From Mesorhizobium carmichaelinearum (lineage in GTDB: Bacteria > Pseudomonadota > Alphaproteobacteria > Rhizobiales > Rhizobiaceae): DNA of 64,000 nt. The position numbers were made by a program, and so were the translations under genes. The stretch covers positions 186,001 through 250,000 of the forward strand of contig NZ_FZQR01000008.1 in NCBI RefSeq assembly GCF_900199455.1, in the 5' to 3' direction. Under the pieces are notes generated by a model that was not told where the DNA came from, did not search any database, and saw only the letters and a list, made by a program, of their open reading frames with translations. Shown piece by piece: positions 43,842-52,081 of this stretch; position 1 is the first letter of the stretch; each line of letters opens with the position of its first letter.

Positions 43842-44885
43842 ATGGAATACCGCACCCTTGGCCGTTCCGGCCTGAAGGTTTCGACGCTGACTTTGGGCAC
43901 CATGACATTCGGCGGCGCAGGCCCGTTCGCCGCGGTCGGCAACAGCGATCTTGCCGAAGCCAAGCGCATGATCGACATGTGCATCGACGCCGGCATCAAC
44001 CTCATCGACACCGCCAATGTCTATTCGAACGGCCTGTCGGAGGAGATCATCGGCGAGGCGCTCGGCGGCAAGCGCAAGAACGATGTGCTGATCGCCTCCA
44101 AGGCACGCATGCGGATCGGCAGCGGGCCCAACGATGAAGGCCTGTCGCGCCACCACCTGATCCGTGAGTGCGAGAAGAGCCTGAAACGGCTGAAGACCGA
44201 CGTCATCGACATCTATTTCGTCCACCAGTGGGACGGCCTTACCCCGGTCGAGGAACCCGTCGCCGCGCTCGACACTTTGGTCAGCCAGGGCAAGGTGCGC
44301 TATATCGGCTGTTCCAACTGGTCCGGCTGGCAGGTGATGAAGGGGCTCTCGATCAGCGACAGCCGTCACCAGCAGCGCTTCGTGACCCAGCAGATCCACT
44401 ACACGCTGGAGGCCCGCGAGGCCGAATATGAACTGCTGCCGATCTCGGTCGACCAGGGGCTGGGCGTGCTGGTCTGGAGCCCGCTCGCCGGCGGCTTGCT
44501 GTCCGGCAAATACCACCGCGACAGCCCGACCGCACGGCAGCTCGCTGGCTGGTCGGAACCGCCGATCCGCGACGAGGATCGGCTCTGGCGGATCGTCGAC
44601 GTGCTGGTCGAGATCGGCAAGGCCCGTGGGGTATCGGCGGCGCAAGTGGCGCTTGCCTGGCTGCTCGGGCGCCCCGCCGTCTCCTCGCTGGTGATCGGCG
44701 CCCGCAACGATGTCCAGCTCAAGGATAATCTCGCGGCCGCAAGCCTGGGGCTCAGCCCTGAAGACCGCCAGCGGCTCGACGCGGTCAGCCGGCCGCCCCT
44801 GCTCTACCCCTATTGGCACCAGCAGTTCACGGCGAGGGATCGCTTCGGCCCCGCCGACATGGTTCTCGACCGCAGCGTCATCTGA
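43842..44885 (+). CDS. Aldo/keto reductase
   Basis: A 347-residue NADPH-dependent TIM-barrel oxidoreductase (start MEYRTLGRSGLKVSTLTLG). The catalytic Asp and Tyr are in INLIDTANVYSNGLSEEIIG, Lys in VLIASKARMRIG, and His in DIYFVHQWDGLTP. VSSLVIGARNDVQLKDNLAA is the NADPH-binding end. The subgroup resembles AKR12/YajO-like proteins. The substrate is unknown. It stands alone and convergent with the GT90 gene. Confidence 0.92.
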   Translation: MEYRTLGRSGLKVSTLTLGTMTFGGAGPFAAVGNSDLAEAKRMIDMCIDAGINLIDTANVYSNGLSEEIIGEALGGKRKNDVLIASKARMRIGSGPNDEGLSRHHLIRECEKSLKRLKTDVIDIYFVHQWDGLTPVEEPVAALDTLVSQGKVRYIGCSNWSGWQVMKGLSISDSRHQQRFVTQQIHYTLEAREAEYELLPISVDQGLGVLVWSPLAGGLLSGKYHRDSPTARQLAGWSEPPIRDEDRLWRIVDVLVEIGKARGVSAAQVALAWLLGRPAVSSLVIGARNDVQLKDNLAAASLGLSPEDRQRLDAVSRPPLLYPYWHQQFTARDRFGPADMVLDRSVI

Positions 44886-44903
44886 CCATCAGGCGGAGGC
44901 GCG

Positions 44904-45875
44904 CTAGCCCTCGATGAAACGCCAGAGTTCGGGATCGGGTTCGATCTGGCCGCTGAGCACGAAATATTTGTAGAGCACGAGCAGGGCGATCGCCTGCTCG
45001 TCTCGCTCATTGGAGAATTTCCGGCAATAGGCGTTGGCCGCGGCGATGATGCGCTCGGCCTGCGCCGGATGCTGTTCGAAATAGCGCACCTTTTCGCCGA
45101 GATCGGCGAAATCCAGATCGAGCGGCACATAATGGACATTGGCCTCGAGCTGCCGCTCCGCGAACCATGTCTCGTATGTCGGTGGCGGCATCAGGCAGAG
45201 CGACTTCGAGTTCAAGATCCATTTGAGGTTGGTCGCCACGTCATTGCCTTCGAGCGAAACGATGTAGCGGTAGCGCTGATGCTGGCCGATGCTGAGAAAG
45301 GGCTTGGCGTATTCGGCTGGCGCGTTCGGCTTGTGCGAGCCGGCATCGCAGAACGGCAGGTCGCGCACCGCTTGCAGGAACCGTGTCCTGATCGGATTGT
45401 TGAGATCGCCCCGCCAGACCACGGCCGGCAGCTTGTCACCAAACGAGATGGCGTCAGCCGGCATCTGGAAGTGACGAAACTTGTCGAGCTTCATGATGAC
45501 CGCGTTCTGGTCGTCATCACGGATCGGCCGGTCCTTCACGATCGTCGGCACTTTCGGCACATTCCTGACGTCGCCGAATTCGATGTCGATGAGCAATCCG
45601 GGGTCGAAGTAGCGGGCGAATTCCTTCAGGTCGTAATAGTACATGGTCGGCGTGAAGGGCAGCTTGCTGATGCGCATGGCATTGGCGCTGGGCGCGAAAC
45701 CATCCTGCAGCTTGTTGTAGTAGTTCAACCGTCGGCGCGCAGCCTCATCGCAAAGCCTGGCCTTTTCCAGGCGAACGGCCAGCCTGCGACGGAACAGGGC
45801 TTGTGGAACGATATCGCGCGCGGCGTTTCGCGCATAATAGAAAACCTTTGCCGACGTTCGCGCGATTGAGGCCAT
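44904..45875 (-). CDS. Family 90 (CAP10-like) glycosyltransferase
   Basis: A 323-residue protein with the GT90 signature: DKLPAVVWRGDLNNPIRTRF, then YIVSLEGNDVATNLKWILNS and SLCLMPPPTYETWFAERQLE. It also has HYVPLDLDFADLGEKVRYFE. In rhizobia and Bordetella related enzymes add sugars to the LPS core. No signal peptide is obvious, so it is cytoplasmic or membrane-peripheral. It stands alone; the upstream region includes a small gene on the other strand. Confidence 0.85.
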   Translation of the reverse strand: MASIARTSAKVFYYARNAARDIVPQALFRRRLAVRLEKARLCDEAARRRLNYYNKLQDGFAPSANAMRISKLPFTPTMYYYDLKEFARYFDPGLLIDIEFGDVRNVPKVPTIVKDRPIRDDDQNAVIMKLDKFRHFQMPADAISFGDKLPAVVWRGDLNNPIRTRFLQAVRDLPFCDAGSHKPNAPAEYAKPFLSIGQHQRYRYIVSLEGNDVATNLKWILNSKSLCLMPPPTYETWFAERQLEANVHYVPLDLDFADLGEKVRYFEQHPAQAERIIAAANAYCRKFSNERDEQAIALLVLYKYFVLSGQIEPDPELWRFIEG

Positions 45876-46070
45876 GATTCACTTGATCAAAACAAACAGG
45901 CAGCTCTCAACACGCTGGCGCCCGGCGTTTCCTACATCATTGTGGCGCCGATCTGGCAAGCCCCCTCGGATTTCCGAGGCTGCGCCCGCACGGTCGCTTC
46001 AGCTGTTGTGTTTGACGGCTAATGCTCCTAGGCAGGGTCAGAGCCGCAAGGCAGGACAAAAGGAGCCGAT

Positions 46071-46217
46071 ATGGCGCGAGCACCAAACTACGATCAGGAA
46101 CGCAAGGAACGCGACCGGCAGAAGGCGGCGAAGAAGGCCGAAAAGCTTGCGGCCAGGGTTGCCGCGCGCGAACGTTCAAAGCCCGAGGGCGAGGTCGAAA
46201 CCGAAACCGCGGAATGA
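46071..46217 (+). CDS. Highly charged 48-residue protein
   Basis: This short gene starts MARAPNYDQERKERDRQKAA and continues KKAEKLAARVAARERSK, ending in a glutamate-rich tail (EGEVETETAE). AAAGGAG lies 6 bases before the ATG, and a perfect palindromic terminator follows the stop. It is likely a single basic helix that may bind nucleic acid or be part of a coiled coil. Its function is unknown. The good signals on both sides support expression. Confidence 0.65.
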   Translation: MARAPNYDQERKERDRQKAAKKAEKLAARVAARERSKPEGEVETETAE

Positions 46218-46223
46218 CGGCAA

Positions 46224-46245
46224 AAGGCCCGCATATGCGGGCCTT
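46224..46245. terminator. Perfect palindromic terminator
   Basis: AAGGCCCGCAT and ATGCGGGCCTT form a perfect 22-base palindrome flanked by A and T stretches, between the convergent small basic gene and the DUF982 gene. Confidence 0.8.
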
Positions 46246-46271
46246 GCCTCAATCCAGGTTGTCGCCTTGCG

Positions 46272-46532
46272 TCAGGCGGGCGCCTTGTCGCTGACAAAAA
46301 CGTCGACTTCACGCGCCGCGGCGATGAAGGCGCGGCGGGCGTTCATCGCCGGCTTGTCGCCGGCCAGCGCGTCGTGGCAGGCCTGCAGCGCCGCGCGATG
46401 CTTGGGGCTGCGCTTGCCGGGCCAACTGTTGAGCAGGTAATCGGAAGCCTCGCGGGCCGTGCGCAGGAGCTGAGTGCTTCCCGCCGTGACGGACTTGACG
46501 GTCACGGGTGTTTCAAATCGGTTGTTTTCCAT
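46272..46532 (-). CDS. DUF982 domain-containing protein
   Basis: An 86-residue protein (start MENNRFETPVTVKSV at 46532). The DUF982 core is LLRTAREASDYLLNSWPGKR, then SPKHRAALQACHDALAGDKP and ARRAFIAAAREVDV. The family is widespread in rhizobia, usually as small solitary genes; its role is unknown. The longer frame from 46613 has a non-coding look. Confidence 0.85.
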   Translation of the reverse strand: MENNRFETPVTVKSVTAGSTQLLRTAREASDYLLNSWPGKRSPKHRAALQACHDALAGDKPAMNARRAFIAAAREVDVFVSDKAPA

Positions 46533-46636
46533 CGCCGCTCTTACGCCATCGGCATCCGCGAAGCGAGGCCGAAAGTGCGGTGCGTACCTGGACGCCGCTT
46601 TTTTGCCCGGCAAGCGCCCTGCCCGGACCGGCAGCG

Positions 46637-47302
46637 CTAAGCAGCGACGACGGCGAAGCCCCTGGCGCGAAGACCGCGTCGATCGTTGGCGAGCGACGTC
46701 ACCAGCCGATCGCGGCTGCCGACGATGTGGGCTGAAAGCCGGCGCGCCGCTTCATCGGCATCGCCAAGGCGCGTGGCCGCCAGAATGGCACGGTGCTCAG
46801 CCCAGGCGCGACCAAGGGCTGCTTCGTCACGCACCTCCAGCCAGCGGGCACGCGACAGGCGCGTCATGGCATCGCGCACTCCCCTGAACAGGAATTCATT
46901 GCCCGACAGGCGCGCCAGTTCGATGTGAAAATCCATGCCGACACGATGCCATTCCTCGCGCGCGGTGTTTTCGTCGCAGGAATCGAGCATCGCCTCGATG
47001 ACATCGATGGCGTTGCCGTCGGCGTGCGTGCATGTCAGCCGCAGCGCCGCGACTTCGACCGCTTCGCGATAGACCGCGATCTGTTCGAGCTCGGCCAGGT
47101 TGATGGGCGACACCGTCCAGCCGCGGCCGTCCCTGCCCACCAGCCCCTCGGTCTCCAGCCGCAGCAGGGCTGCCCTGACCGGCGTGCGCGAGGCGCCGAA
47201 GCGGCCTTCGATCCAGCGCTCTGTCAGTTTCTCGCCTGGACCGATCTCCAGCCCCAGGATCATCTCGCGCAACTGTCGTTCGACATTCTGCATCTGCGAC
47301 AT
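46637..47302 (-). CDS. GntR-family (FCD/FadR subfamily) repressor
   Basis: A 221-residue regulator. The winged HTH is ERQLREMILGLEIGPGEKLT, then RTPVRAALLRLETEGLVGRD. The FCD effector domain has MDFHIELARLSGNEFLFRGV and the metal-binding histidines in HRAILAATRLGDADEAARRL and SAHIV. The start at 47302 (MSQMQNVERQL) is chosen. It is divergent from an MFS gene, and palindromes GGATACCAGTTTGGTATCC in the shared region are likely its operators. The effector is unknown. Confidence 0.9.
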   Translation of the reverse strand: MSQMQNVERQLREMILGLEIGPGEKLTERWIEGRFGASRTPVRAALLRLETEGLVGRDGRGWTVSPINLAELEQIAVYREAVEVAALRLTCTHADGNAIDVIEAMLDSCDENTAREEWHRVGMDFHIELARLSGNEFLFRGVRDAMTRLSRARWLEVRDEAALGRAWAEHRAILAATRLGDADEAARRLSAHIVGSRDRLVTSLANDRRGLRARGFAVVAA

Positions 47303-47357
47303 AGCGCTTCCTTGGTTCCGAAGCCGCATTGACAGCAGCCGGGTTGGAGTTCATGAC

Positions 47358-47389
47358 GGATACCAGTTTGGTATCCCAAAATGGTATCC
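47358..47389. promoter_or_regulatory. Probable GntR operators
   Basis: GGATACCA-GTT-TGGTATCC (47358-47376) is a perfect 8-bp inverted repeat, and a further half-site ATGGTATCC (47381-47389) lies just after it. They are centred between the divergent GntR and MFS genes, as expected for autoregulation and control of the transporter. Confidence 0.7.
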
Positions 47390-47420
47390 GCAACAAGCGC
47401 TGATATCGGGCAGGCAGGAC

Positions 47421-48674
47421 ATGGCACAGGAAGACACGCAACAGAGCGGCTACAACATCCACTGGCGGCGCAATCTTGCCGTCTGTTTCGCAGGCTCGTT
47501 CAGCACGCTCATCGCCATGACCCTGTTGTTGCCTTTCCTGCCGCTCTATGTCGAACAGCTTGGCGCACAAGGCCATGCGGCGATCGTGCAGTGGTCCGGC
47601 ATCGCCTATGGCGCCACCTTCTTCGCGGCAGCCCTGGTCGCGCCGCTGTGGGGGCGGCTGGGCGACCGCTACGGCCGCAAGGTGATGCTGGTGCGCGCCA
47701 GTTTCGGCATGGCGATCTGCATGTCGCTGACGGGCATGGTCGAGACGGTCTGGCAATTGGTGTTGCTGCGTCTGCTGATCGGCTTTGCCGGCGGCTACTC
47801 CTCAGGATCGACGATATTGGTGGCCATGCAGACGCCGAAGGATCGCTCCGGCTGGGCGCTGGGCGTCCTGTCTGCGGGGATCACCGCCGGTTCGCTGGTC
47901 GGCCCCTTGCTGGGCGGCGCACTGCCGCCGGTGATCGGCATCCGCGCCACCTTCCTGTTGTCCGGCGGCGTCATCTTCCTGGCTTTCTTGGCAACGACCT
48001 TCCTGATCAAGGAGACCCCGCGCCCGAAGCCGGCCAAAGCCGCATCGGCTGCGAAGCCGAAAAGCGGCTGGTCGCAGATCCCCGACAAGCGCCCGGTCGT
48101 GGCCATGCTGGCAACCGGCATGCTGCTCGCCTTCGCCAACATGTCGATCGAGCCGATCATCACCGTCTATGTGCAGCAGCTCATCGAGGATCCAAGCCGG
48201 GTGACGATGGTCGCCGGCGTGGTGATGTCGGCGGCGGCGCTGGGCACCATCCTGTCGGCGTCATGGCTCGGCAAGCTTGCTGACCGCGTCGGCCACTGGA
48301 ACGTCGTCGTCGGGGCGTTGGCCGTCTCTGCCCTGCTGCTCATTCCGCAAGCCTTCGTCACCAAAGGCTGGCAACTGATCGGGTTGCGCTTCCTGATGGG
48401 CCTGGCGCTCGGCGGCCTGCTGCCCTGCATCACCAGCGTCATCCGCCACAACATCCCGGACGGAGTCGGCGGCAATGTGCTTGGCCTGGCGATTTCGGCG
48501 CAGTATGTCGGGCAGGTTGCGGGACCATTGACCGGCGGCTTCGTCGGCGGCCACTTCGGTATGCCGGCGGTGTTTCTCGGCACATCGGCCCTAATGGCCG
48601 GCGGCGCCGTCTACAACTGGATTGTCCAGTCGCGGCGCACACGGCATATGGCACTAGAAGCCAGCGAGTCCTGA
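47421..48674 (+). CDS. MFS transporter
   Basis: A 417-residue inner-membrane transporter with 12 helices. The loop 2-3 motif is GRLGDRYGRKVMLVRASFGM. FAGSFSTLIAMTLLLPFLPL and FLMGLALGGLLPCITSVIRH are characteristic of drug-type MFS members (DHA1 or TetA-like). It is under a divergent GntR regulator with palindromic operators. The start at 47421 begins MAQEDTQQSGYNIHW. The substrate is unknown. Confidence 0.88.
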   Translation: MAQEDTQQSGYNIHWRRNLAVCFAGSFSTLIAMTLLLPFLPLYVEQLGAQGHAAIVQWSGIAYGATFFAAALVAPLWGRLGDRYGRKVMLVRASFGMAICMSLTGMVETVWQLVLLRLLIGFAGGYSSGSTILVAMQTPKDRSGWALGVLSAGITAGSLVGPLLGGALPPVIGIRATFLLSGGVIFLAFLATTFLIKETPRPKPAKAASAAKPKSGWSQIPDKRPVVAMLATGMLLAFANMSIEPIITVYVQQLIEDPSRVTMVAGVVMSAAALGTILSASWLGKLADRVGHWNVVVGALAVSALLLIPQAFVTKGWQLIGLRFLMGLALGGLLPCITSVIRHNIPDGVGGNVLGLAISAQYVGQVAGPLTGGFVGGHFGMPAVFLGTSALMAGGAVYNWIVQSRRTRHMALEASES

Positions 48675-48710
48675 GCGGCTCCAGATCGTTGTAACAGGGA
48701 ACTAGCCGAC

Positions 48711-49070
48711 ATGAATTCCGCCGAACCCAGCCGTATCCTTGTGTTTGCCGGCGGTCTCGTCGGCGCGGCGGGCGTGGCGCTGTCGGCGGCCGCCGCGCAT
48801 CGCGGCGGTGCCTTCACCGGCACGGCCGCGTCGTTCCTCTTGATGCACGCGCCGGTCTTCCTCGCCGTCGGCCTCATCGGCGCGAATCGCTGCCTGCGGA
48901 TCGCGAGCGTCGTCCTGCTTGTCGGGCTCCTGCTTTTCGCGGGCGATCTTCTCGCTCGCGATTTCCTGGGATCGAGACTGTTTCCGATGTCGGCACCAAT
49001 CGGCGGCACCCTGCTCATCGCCGGCTGGCTGGGGATAGCCATTTCTGCCCTGCTACGCCCGCGCTCCTGA
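48711..49070 (+). CDS. DUF423 family membrane protein
   Basis: A 119-residue protein with four membrane segments: LVGAAGVALSAAAAHRGGAF, then ASFLLMHAPVFLAVGLIGAN, IASVVLLVGLLLFAGDLLAR and GTLLIAGWLGIAISALL. HRGGAFTGTA-LMHA and APIGGTLLIAGWL are DUF423 hallmarks. The role is unknown. It may be co-transcribed with the MFS gene 36 bases upstream. Confidence 0.85.
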   Translation: MNSAEPSRILVFAGGLVGAAGVALSAAAAHRGGAFTGTAASFLLMHAPVFLAVGLIGANRCLRIASVVLLVGLLLFAGDLLARDFLGSRLFPMSAPIGGTLLIAGWLGIAISALLRPRS

Positions 49071-49082
49071 GGCCAAGTAGGA

Positions 49083-49232
49083 TCAATCCCGGGGACGTTC
49101 GGTGCGGACCCAAAGATCTCGATTGCGCGCGGCCGGATTTGTCAGGCGCCGCACCTTCGGCCGCTCGGCGGCCGGCGCGATGCCCCAGTAATTGCGATAG
49201 ATGTCCTCGAACAAATGCTTGATGGGATGCAT
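49083..49232 (-). CDS. Microprotein 1 of a tandem paralogous pair
   Basis: A 49-residue protein starting MHPIKHLFEDIYRNYWGIAP and continuing basic (RPKVRRL, NRDLWVRTERPRD). It shares 13 of its first 18 residues with the neighbour at 49285. GGAGAAAAATC precedes the ATG at 49232. A LacI-type palindrome (49245-49258) lies just upstream of that ribosome binding site. There is no signal peptide; the N-terminus could form an amphipathic helix. I know of no named family. Confidence 0.7.
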   Translation of the reverse strand: MHPIKHLFEDIYRNYWGIAPAAERPKVRRLTNPAARNRDLWVRTERPRD

Positions 49233-49244
49233 GATTTTTCTCCA

Positions 49245-49258
49245 TTGAATCGATCCAA
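49245..49258. promoter_or_regulatory. LacI-type operator, copy 1
   Basis: TTGAATCGATCCAA, 13 bases before the start of microprotein 1, overlaps the expected leader or transcription start. The same 14-mer or its reverse complement occurs at 49472-49485 and 49521-49534. Confidence 0.7.
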
Positions 49259-49284
49259 TCGACAGGCGCAAAGAAACGCGCCGA

Positions 49285-49428
49285 TCAGCTCCGCTTACGC
49301 TCCACTAGGAAGCGAAGGTCGCGAATCCATGGGCCGGTCCTGCCCCGACGCCTGGACCTGTCGGTGCCCGACCCGATGCTCCAGTCGTTGCGATAGATGT
49401 CTTCGAACAGATAATCGACGGGATGCAT
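49285..49428 (-). CDS. Microprotein 2 of a tandem paralogous pair
   Basis: A 47-residue protein starting MHPVDYLFEDIYRNDWSIGS and ending IRDLRFLVERKRS. It is paralogous to microprotein 1 (shared MHP---LFEDIYRN-W-I start and basic RDL-rich end). GGAGGTGCGCC precedes the ATG at 49428, a strong ribosome binding site. An operator copy lies 44 bases upstream (49472-49485). The start and stop are clear, though the gene is very short. The function is unknown. Confidence 0.65.
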   Translation of the reverse strand: MHPVDYLFEDIYRNDWSIGSGTDRSRRRGRTGPWIRDLRFLVERKRS

Positions 49429-49471
49429 GGCGCACCTCCCCTAGGTCGTTTCGCAGAACAAATCTGCCACT

Positions 49472-49485
49472 TTGGATCGATTCAA
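49472..49485. promoter_or_regulatory. LacI-type operator, copy 2
   Basis: TTGGATCGATTCAA, the reverse complement of copies 1 and 3, lies upstream of microprotein 2 on its coding side. A CG centre and A/T outer arms fit LacI-family operators. Confidence 0.7.
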
Positions 49486-49520
49486 ATATAGGCCTTCAAG
49501 CATCTCCGGTCAAGCAAAAT

Positions 49521-49534
49521 TTGAATCGATCCAA
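49521..49534. promoter_or_regulatory. LacI-type operator, copy 3
   Basis: TTGAATCGATCCAA lies 58 bases before the LacI gene start, in its promoter region. Together with copy 2 (36 bases away, centre about 49 bases) it could support looping or dimer cooperation. Confidence 0.7.
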
Positions 49535-49591
49535 CGAAAGTGCTAGATGCAAATCCGGAACGTGCTAAATGCATGTTAGGAGGCACGCACA

Positions 49592-50668
49592 ATGGCGTCA
49601 CTCACCGCAGGCAATCGAAGACCCGTCCGGCTGGCCGACATCGCCAAGGCCGCAGGGGTTTCGCACGGCACCGCATCCAATGTCTTCAGCCGCCCCGAGA
49701 TCGTGCGCGAGGAAGTCCGCGAACGGGTGAAGGCCGCGGCCGAGGCGATGGGCTATGGCGGGCCGGATCCCAAGGGTCGCCTGTTGCGGGCCGGCAAAGT
49801 CAACGCCATCGGCGTCGCCACGGCCGAGCCCCTCTCCTACTTCTTCGACGATCCCTTCGCGCGCGTCATGATGGCGAGCATCTCGCAGGCCTGCGATGCA
49901 ACGGGAGCCGGCATCTCCCTGGTTTCGGCTGCTAACAACGAACAGCTCGCCTGGAACATCCAGAGCGCCCTGGTCGACGGCTTCATCGTCTTCTGCGTCG
50001 AAGGTGGTTCGCGCCTGGTGGAACTGGCACGTGAGCGCAAACTGCCCTTCGTGGCGCTCGATCTGGACTCCGAGGATGGGGCGGTCGCGGCGATCGGTGT
50101 CGACAACATCGCAGGCGCCAGCCTGGCGGCGCGCCATCTCACCGATCTCGGACATCGTCGCTTTGCCGTTCTGGCACTGCCTTTTGCCGACGGCAGGACA
50201 GGTCTCGTTTCACCCGAGCAGGTTCGCTCCGCGACCTACGCGGGAACGCGCGACCGCCTCACCGGCTATCTTCAGGAGCTTTCGCGGGTTGGCGTCGACA
50301 CATCCAAAGTGCCCGTCTACGAGACCGCCAACGATGCGGCCAGCGCGAAAGCCGGGCTCGAAACCATCTTCGCGGCCAAGGAGCCGCCCACGGCCATCCT
50401 GGCGATGTCGGACAAAATAGCCCTGGTAACGCTCGAATGGCTGAGCGCGCGCAAGCTCAACGTCCCCAACGATGTTTCCATCGTCGGGTTCGACGGTGTT
50501 CCGGAGTCCGCCGTATCCGAGCCGTCGCTGACCACGATCGCCCAGCCGATAGCCGAGATGGGCCGCCTTGCCGTCAAGGCGATCCTGGAAAACGACGGCA
50601 AGGTCAGCCGGCAGTTGCTGCCCGTCGAACTGATCGTGCGCGCCTCGTCGGCTCCGCCGCGCGGCTGA
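49592..50668 (+). CDS. LacI-family transcriptional regulator
   Basis: A 358-residue regulator. The N-terminal HTH and hinge are VRLADIAKAAGVSHGTASNV, then FSRPEIVREEVRERVKAAAE. The periplasmic-binding-like effector domain spans about 70-350 (INAIGVATAEPLSYFFDDPF, then VSIVGFDGVPESAVSEPSLT and TTIAQPIAEMGRLAVKAILE). The start at 49592 follows AGGAGGCACGCACA. Three operator-like palindromes surround its promoter and the divergent microprotein genes, so autoregulation and repression of that pair are likely. The effector, probably a sugar or purine-like ligand, is unknown. Confidence 0.93.
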   Translation: MASLTAGNRRPVRLADIAKAAGVSHGTASNVFSRPEIVREEVRERVKAAAEAMGYGGPDPKGRLLRAGKVNAIGVATAEPLSYFFDDPFARVMMASISQACDATGAGISLVSAANNEQLAWNIQSALVDGFIVFCVEGGSRLVELARERKLPFVALDLDSEDGAVAAIGVDNIAGASLAARHLTDLGHRRFAVLALPFADGRTGLVSPEQVRSATYAGTRDRLTGYLQELSRVGVDTSKVPVYETANDAASAKAGLETIFAAKEPPTAILAMSDKIALVTLEWLSARKLNVPNDVSIVGFDGVPESAVSEPSLTTIAQPIAEMGRLAVKAILENDGKVSRQLLPVELIVRASSAPPRG

Positions 50669-50680
50669 ACCGCCCGCGCC

Positions 50681-51880
50681 TCAGCGATTGGCTCTTGCCA
50701 CGGCGGAGATGCCGAAAGACGCTCGGACCGGCGTGACATCCTTTTGCGTCGCGCGGGCCTTGCCCGCGCCGCCGATGGTCGACAGCCATTCGAGATAGAA
50801 GGCGAGCGCGAACTGCATGGCGATGCCGGCTGATAGCAGCAGGCTGTCATAGGCAATACCACCCGGATTGATCAGTTTCATCACCTGCGCCACCATGGCG
50901 ATCACCGTGCCGGCGATGAACACCGGCAGCGAGCGCTTGCCGAGAATCGCCAGCGGATGGTCCGGGCTGGTGCGGAACAGGTTCGACAGCGCCGGCAAGG
51001 CGACGATGAGGTAGCTGACCGCCAATATATGCAACAGACGTGGCAGCGACAGGAAGGTCTTGTCGAAGCCGCCGATCACCACCGGCAGCTTGAACCAGGT
51101 TATCTGCCCCCAGAGCGGACTGTGCACCCAGACCAGTGCCGCCACCACATAGGCCGCGGCCGCACCGACCAGCCAGCGGTTAACCGGAATGACACCGCCG
51201 CGCCTGACATGCAGCATGGCGGCCAAGCCGATGTTGAAGAGGAACTGCCAGGACAGCGGGTTCAGGAACCAGAAGCCGGGCTCGGGATAGTTGGGCGGGG
51301 CGATCTGCCAGATGCCGGCTACGAGCCACAGCGCGCCGGAGGCGACGAGCGCCGCGACGGGCCGGTAGCTGATGAACAGGACGAAGACCGGCGCCATCAA
51401 AAGCAGCGCGGCATAGACCGGCAGGATGTTGTTGTAGCCAAGCTGATGGCCGAGCGTGACGATGCCGACCATCACTTCCGGCGTGTTCTTCATCAACGGC
51501 TCGATGTTGATCAGTTTCAGCAGTTCCGGCCGCCTGGTGAACACCGCCACGGCGCAGAACAGGGCGATCACCGCCATCGTCGTGACGATATGGGCGATGT
51601 AGAGCATGCCTGCCCGCCGCCACATCTTCAATGTGGCCAGAAGCCGGCCACCCGGCCGGAACTTCGTGCCGTAGGCGAGCGCGACCGAGATGCCGGAAAT
51701 CAGCACGAATGCCTCGGCAGCGTCCGAAAAGCCGAAATTCTTGTAGGTCAGGGTCTCGAAGGCGGTGCCCGGCACATGGTCGACGAAAATGGTGAGCAGT
51801 GCGAGCGCGCGCAGCACATCGATACGCGTGTCGCGTTCGGGGATACGCAAATTGCGATCCGACAAAACAGGGGTAGTCAT
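50681..51880 (-). CDS. opgC: OpgC-type membrane succinyltransferase
   Basis: A 399-residue inner-membrane protein with about 10 helices. It opens TRIDVLRALALLTIFVDHVP, then KNFGFSDAAEAFVLISGISV, the OpgC signature (acyltransferase-like, distinct from Acyl_transf_3 by DHVPG and GFSDAAE-FV). OpgC adds succinyl groups to osmoregulated periplasmic glucans; in rhizobia these are cyclic beta-glucans. The gene is convergent with the LacI gene. A start at 51886 (two residues longer) is also possible. Confidence 0.87.
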   Translation of the reverse strand: MTTPVLSDRNLRIPERDTRIDVLRALALLTIFVDHVPGTAFETLTYKNFGFSDAAEAFVLISGISVALAYGTKFRPGGRLLATLKMWRRAGMLYIAHIVTTMAVIALFCAVAVFTRRPELLKLINIEPLMKNTPEVMVGIVTLGHQLGYNNILPVYAALLLMAPVFVLFISYRPVAALVASGALWLVAGIWQIAPPNYPEPGFWFLNPLSWQFLFNIGLAAMLHVRRGGVIPVNRWLVGAAAAYVVAALVWVHSPLWGQITWFKLPVVIGGFDKTFLSLPRLLHILAVSYLIVALPALSNLFRTSPDHPLAILGKRSLPVFIAGTVIAMVAQVMKLINPGGIAYDSLLLSAGIAMQFALAFYLEWLSTIGGAGKARATQKDVTPVRASFGISAVARANR

Positions 51881-52081
51881 CGACAAAAGGCCTCAAAGCT
51901 GGTTGTTCATGTCCAGCAATGCGACCCCCGGCGCACCGCTTCGATTCCTCCCACGTGGAGTGTATCGGCGCAGAAACGGGCTGGAATGCGCCTGGTTCAA
52001 TCAACTTTCGCGGAGCACGAAAATATTGCGTTTTGAAGCCGGCAAATTCAGCGGAACCTCATATAATCAAGAGGATGCGGG

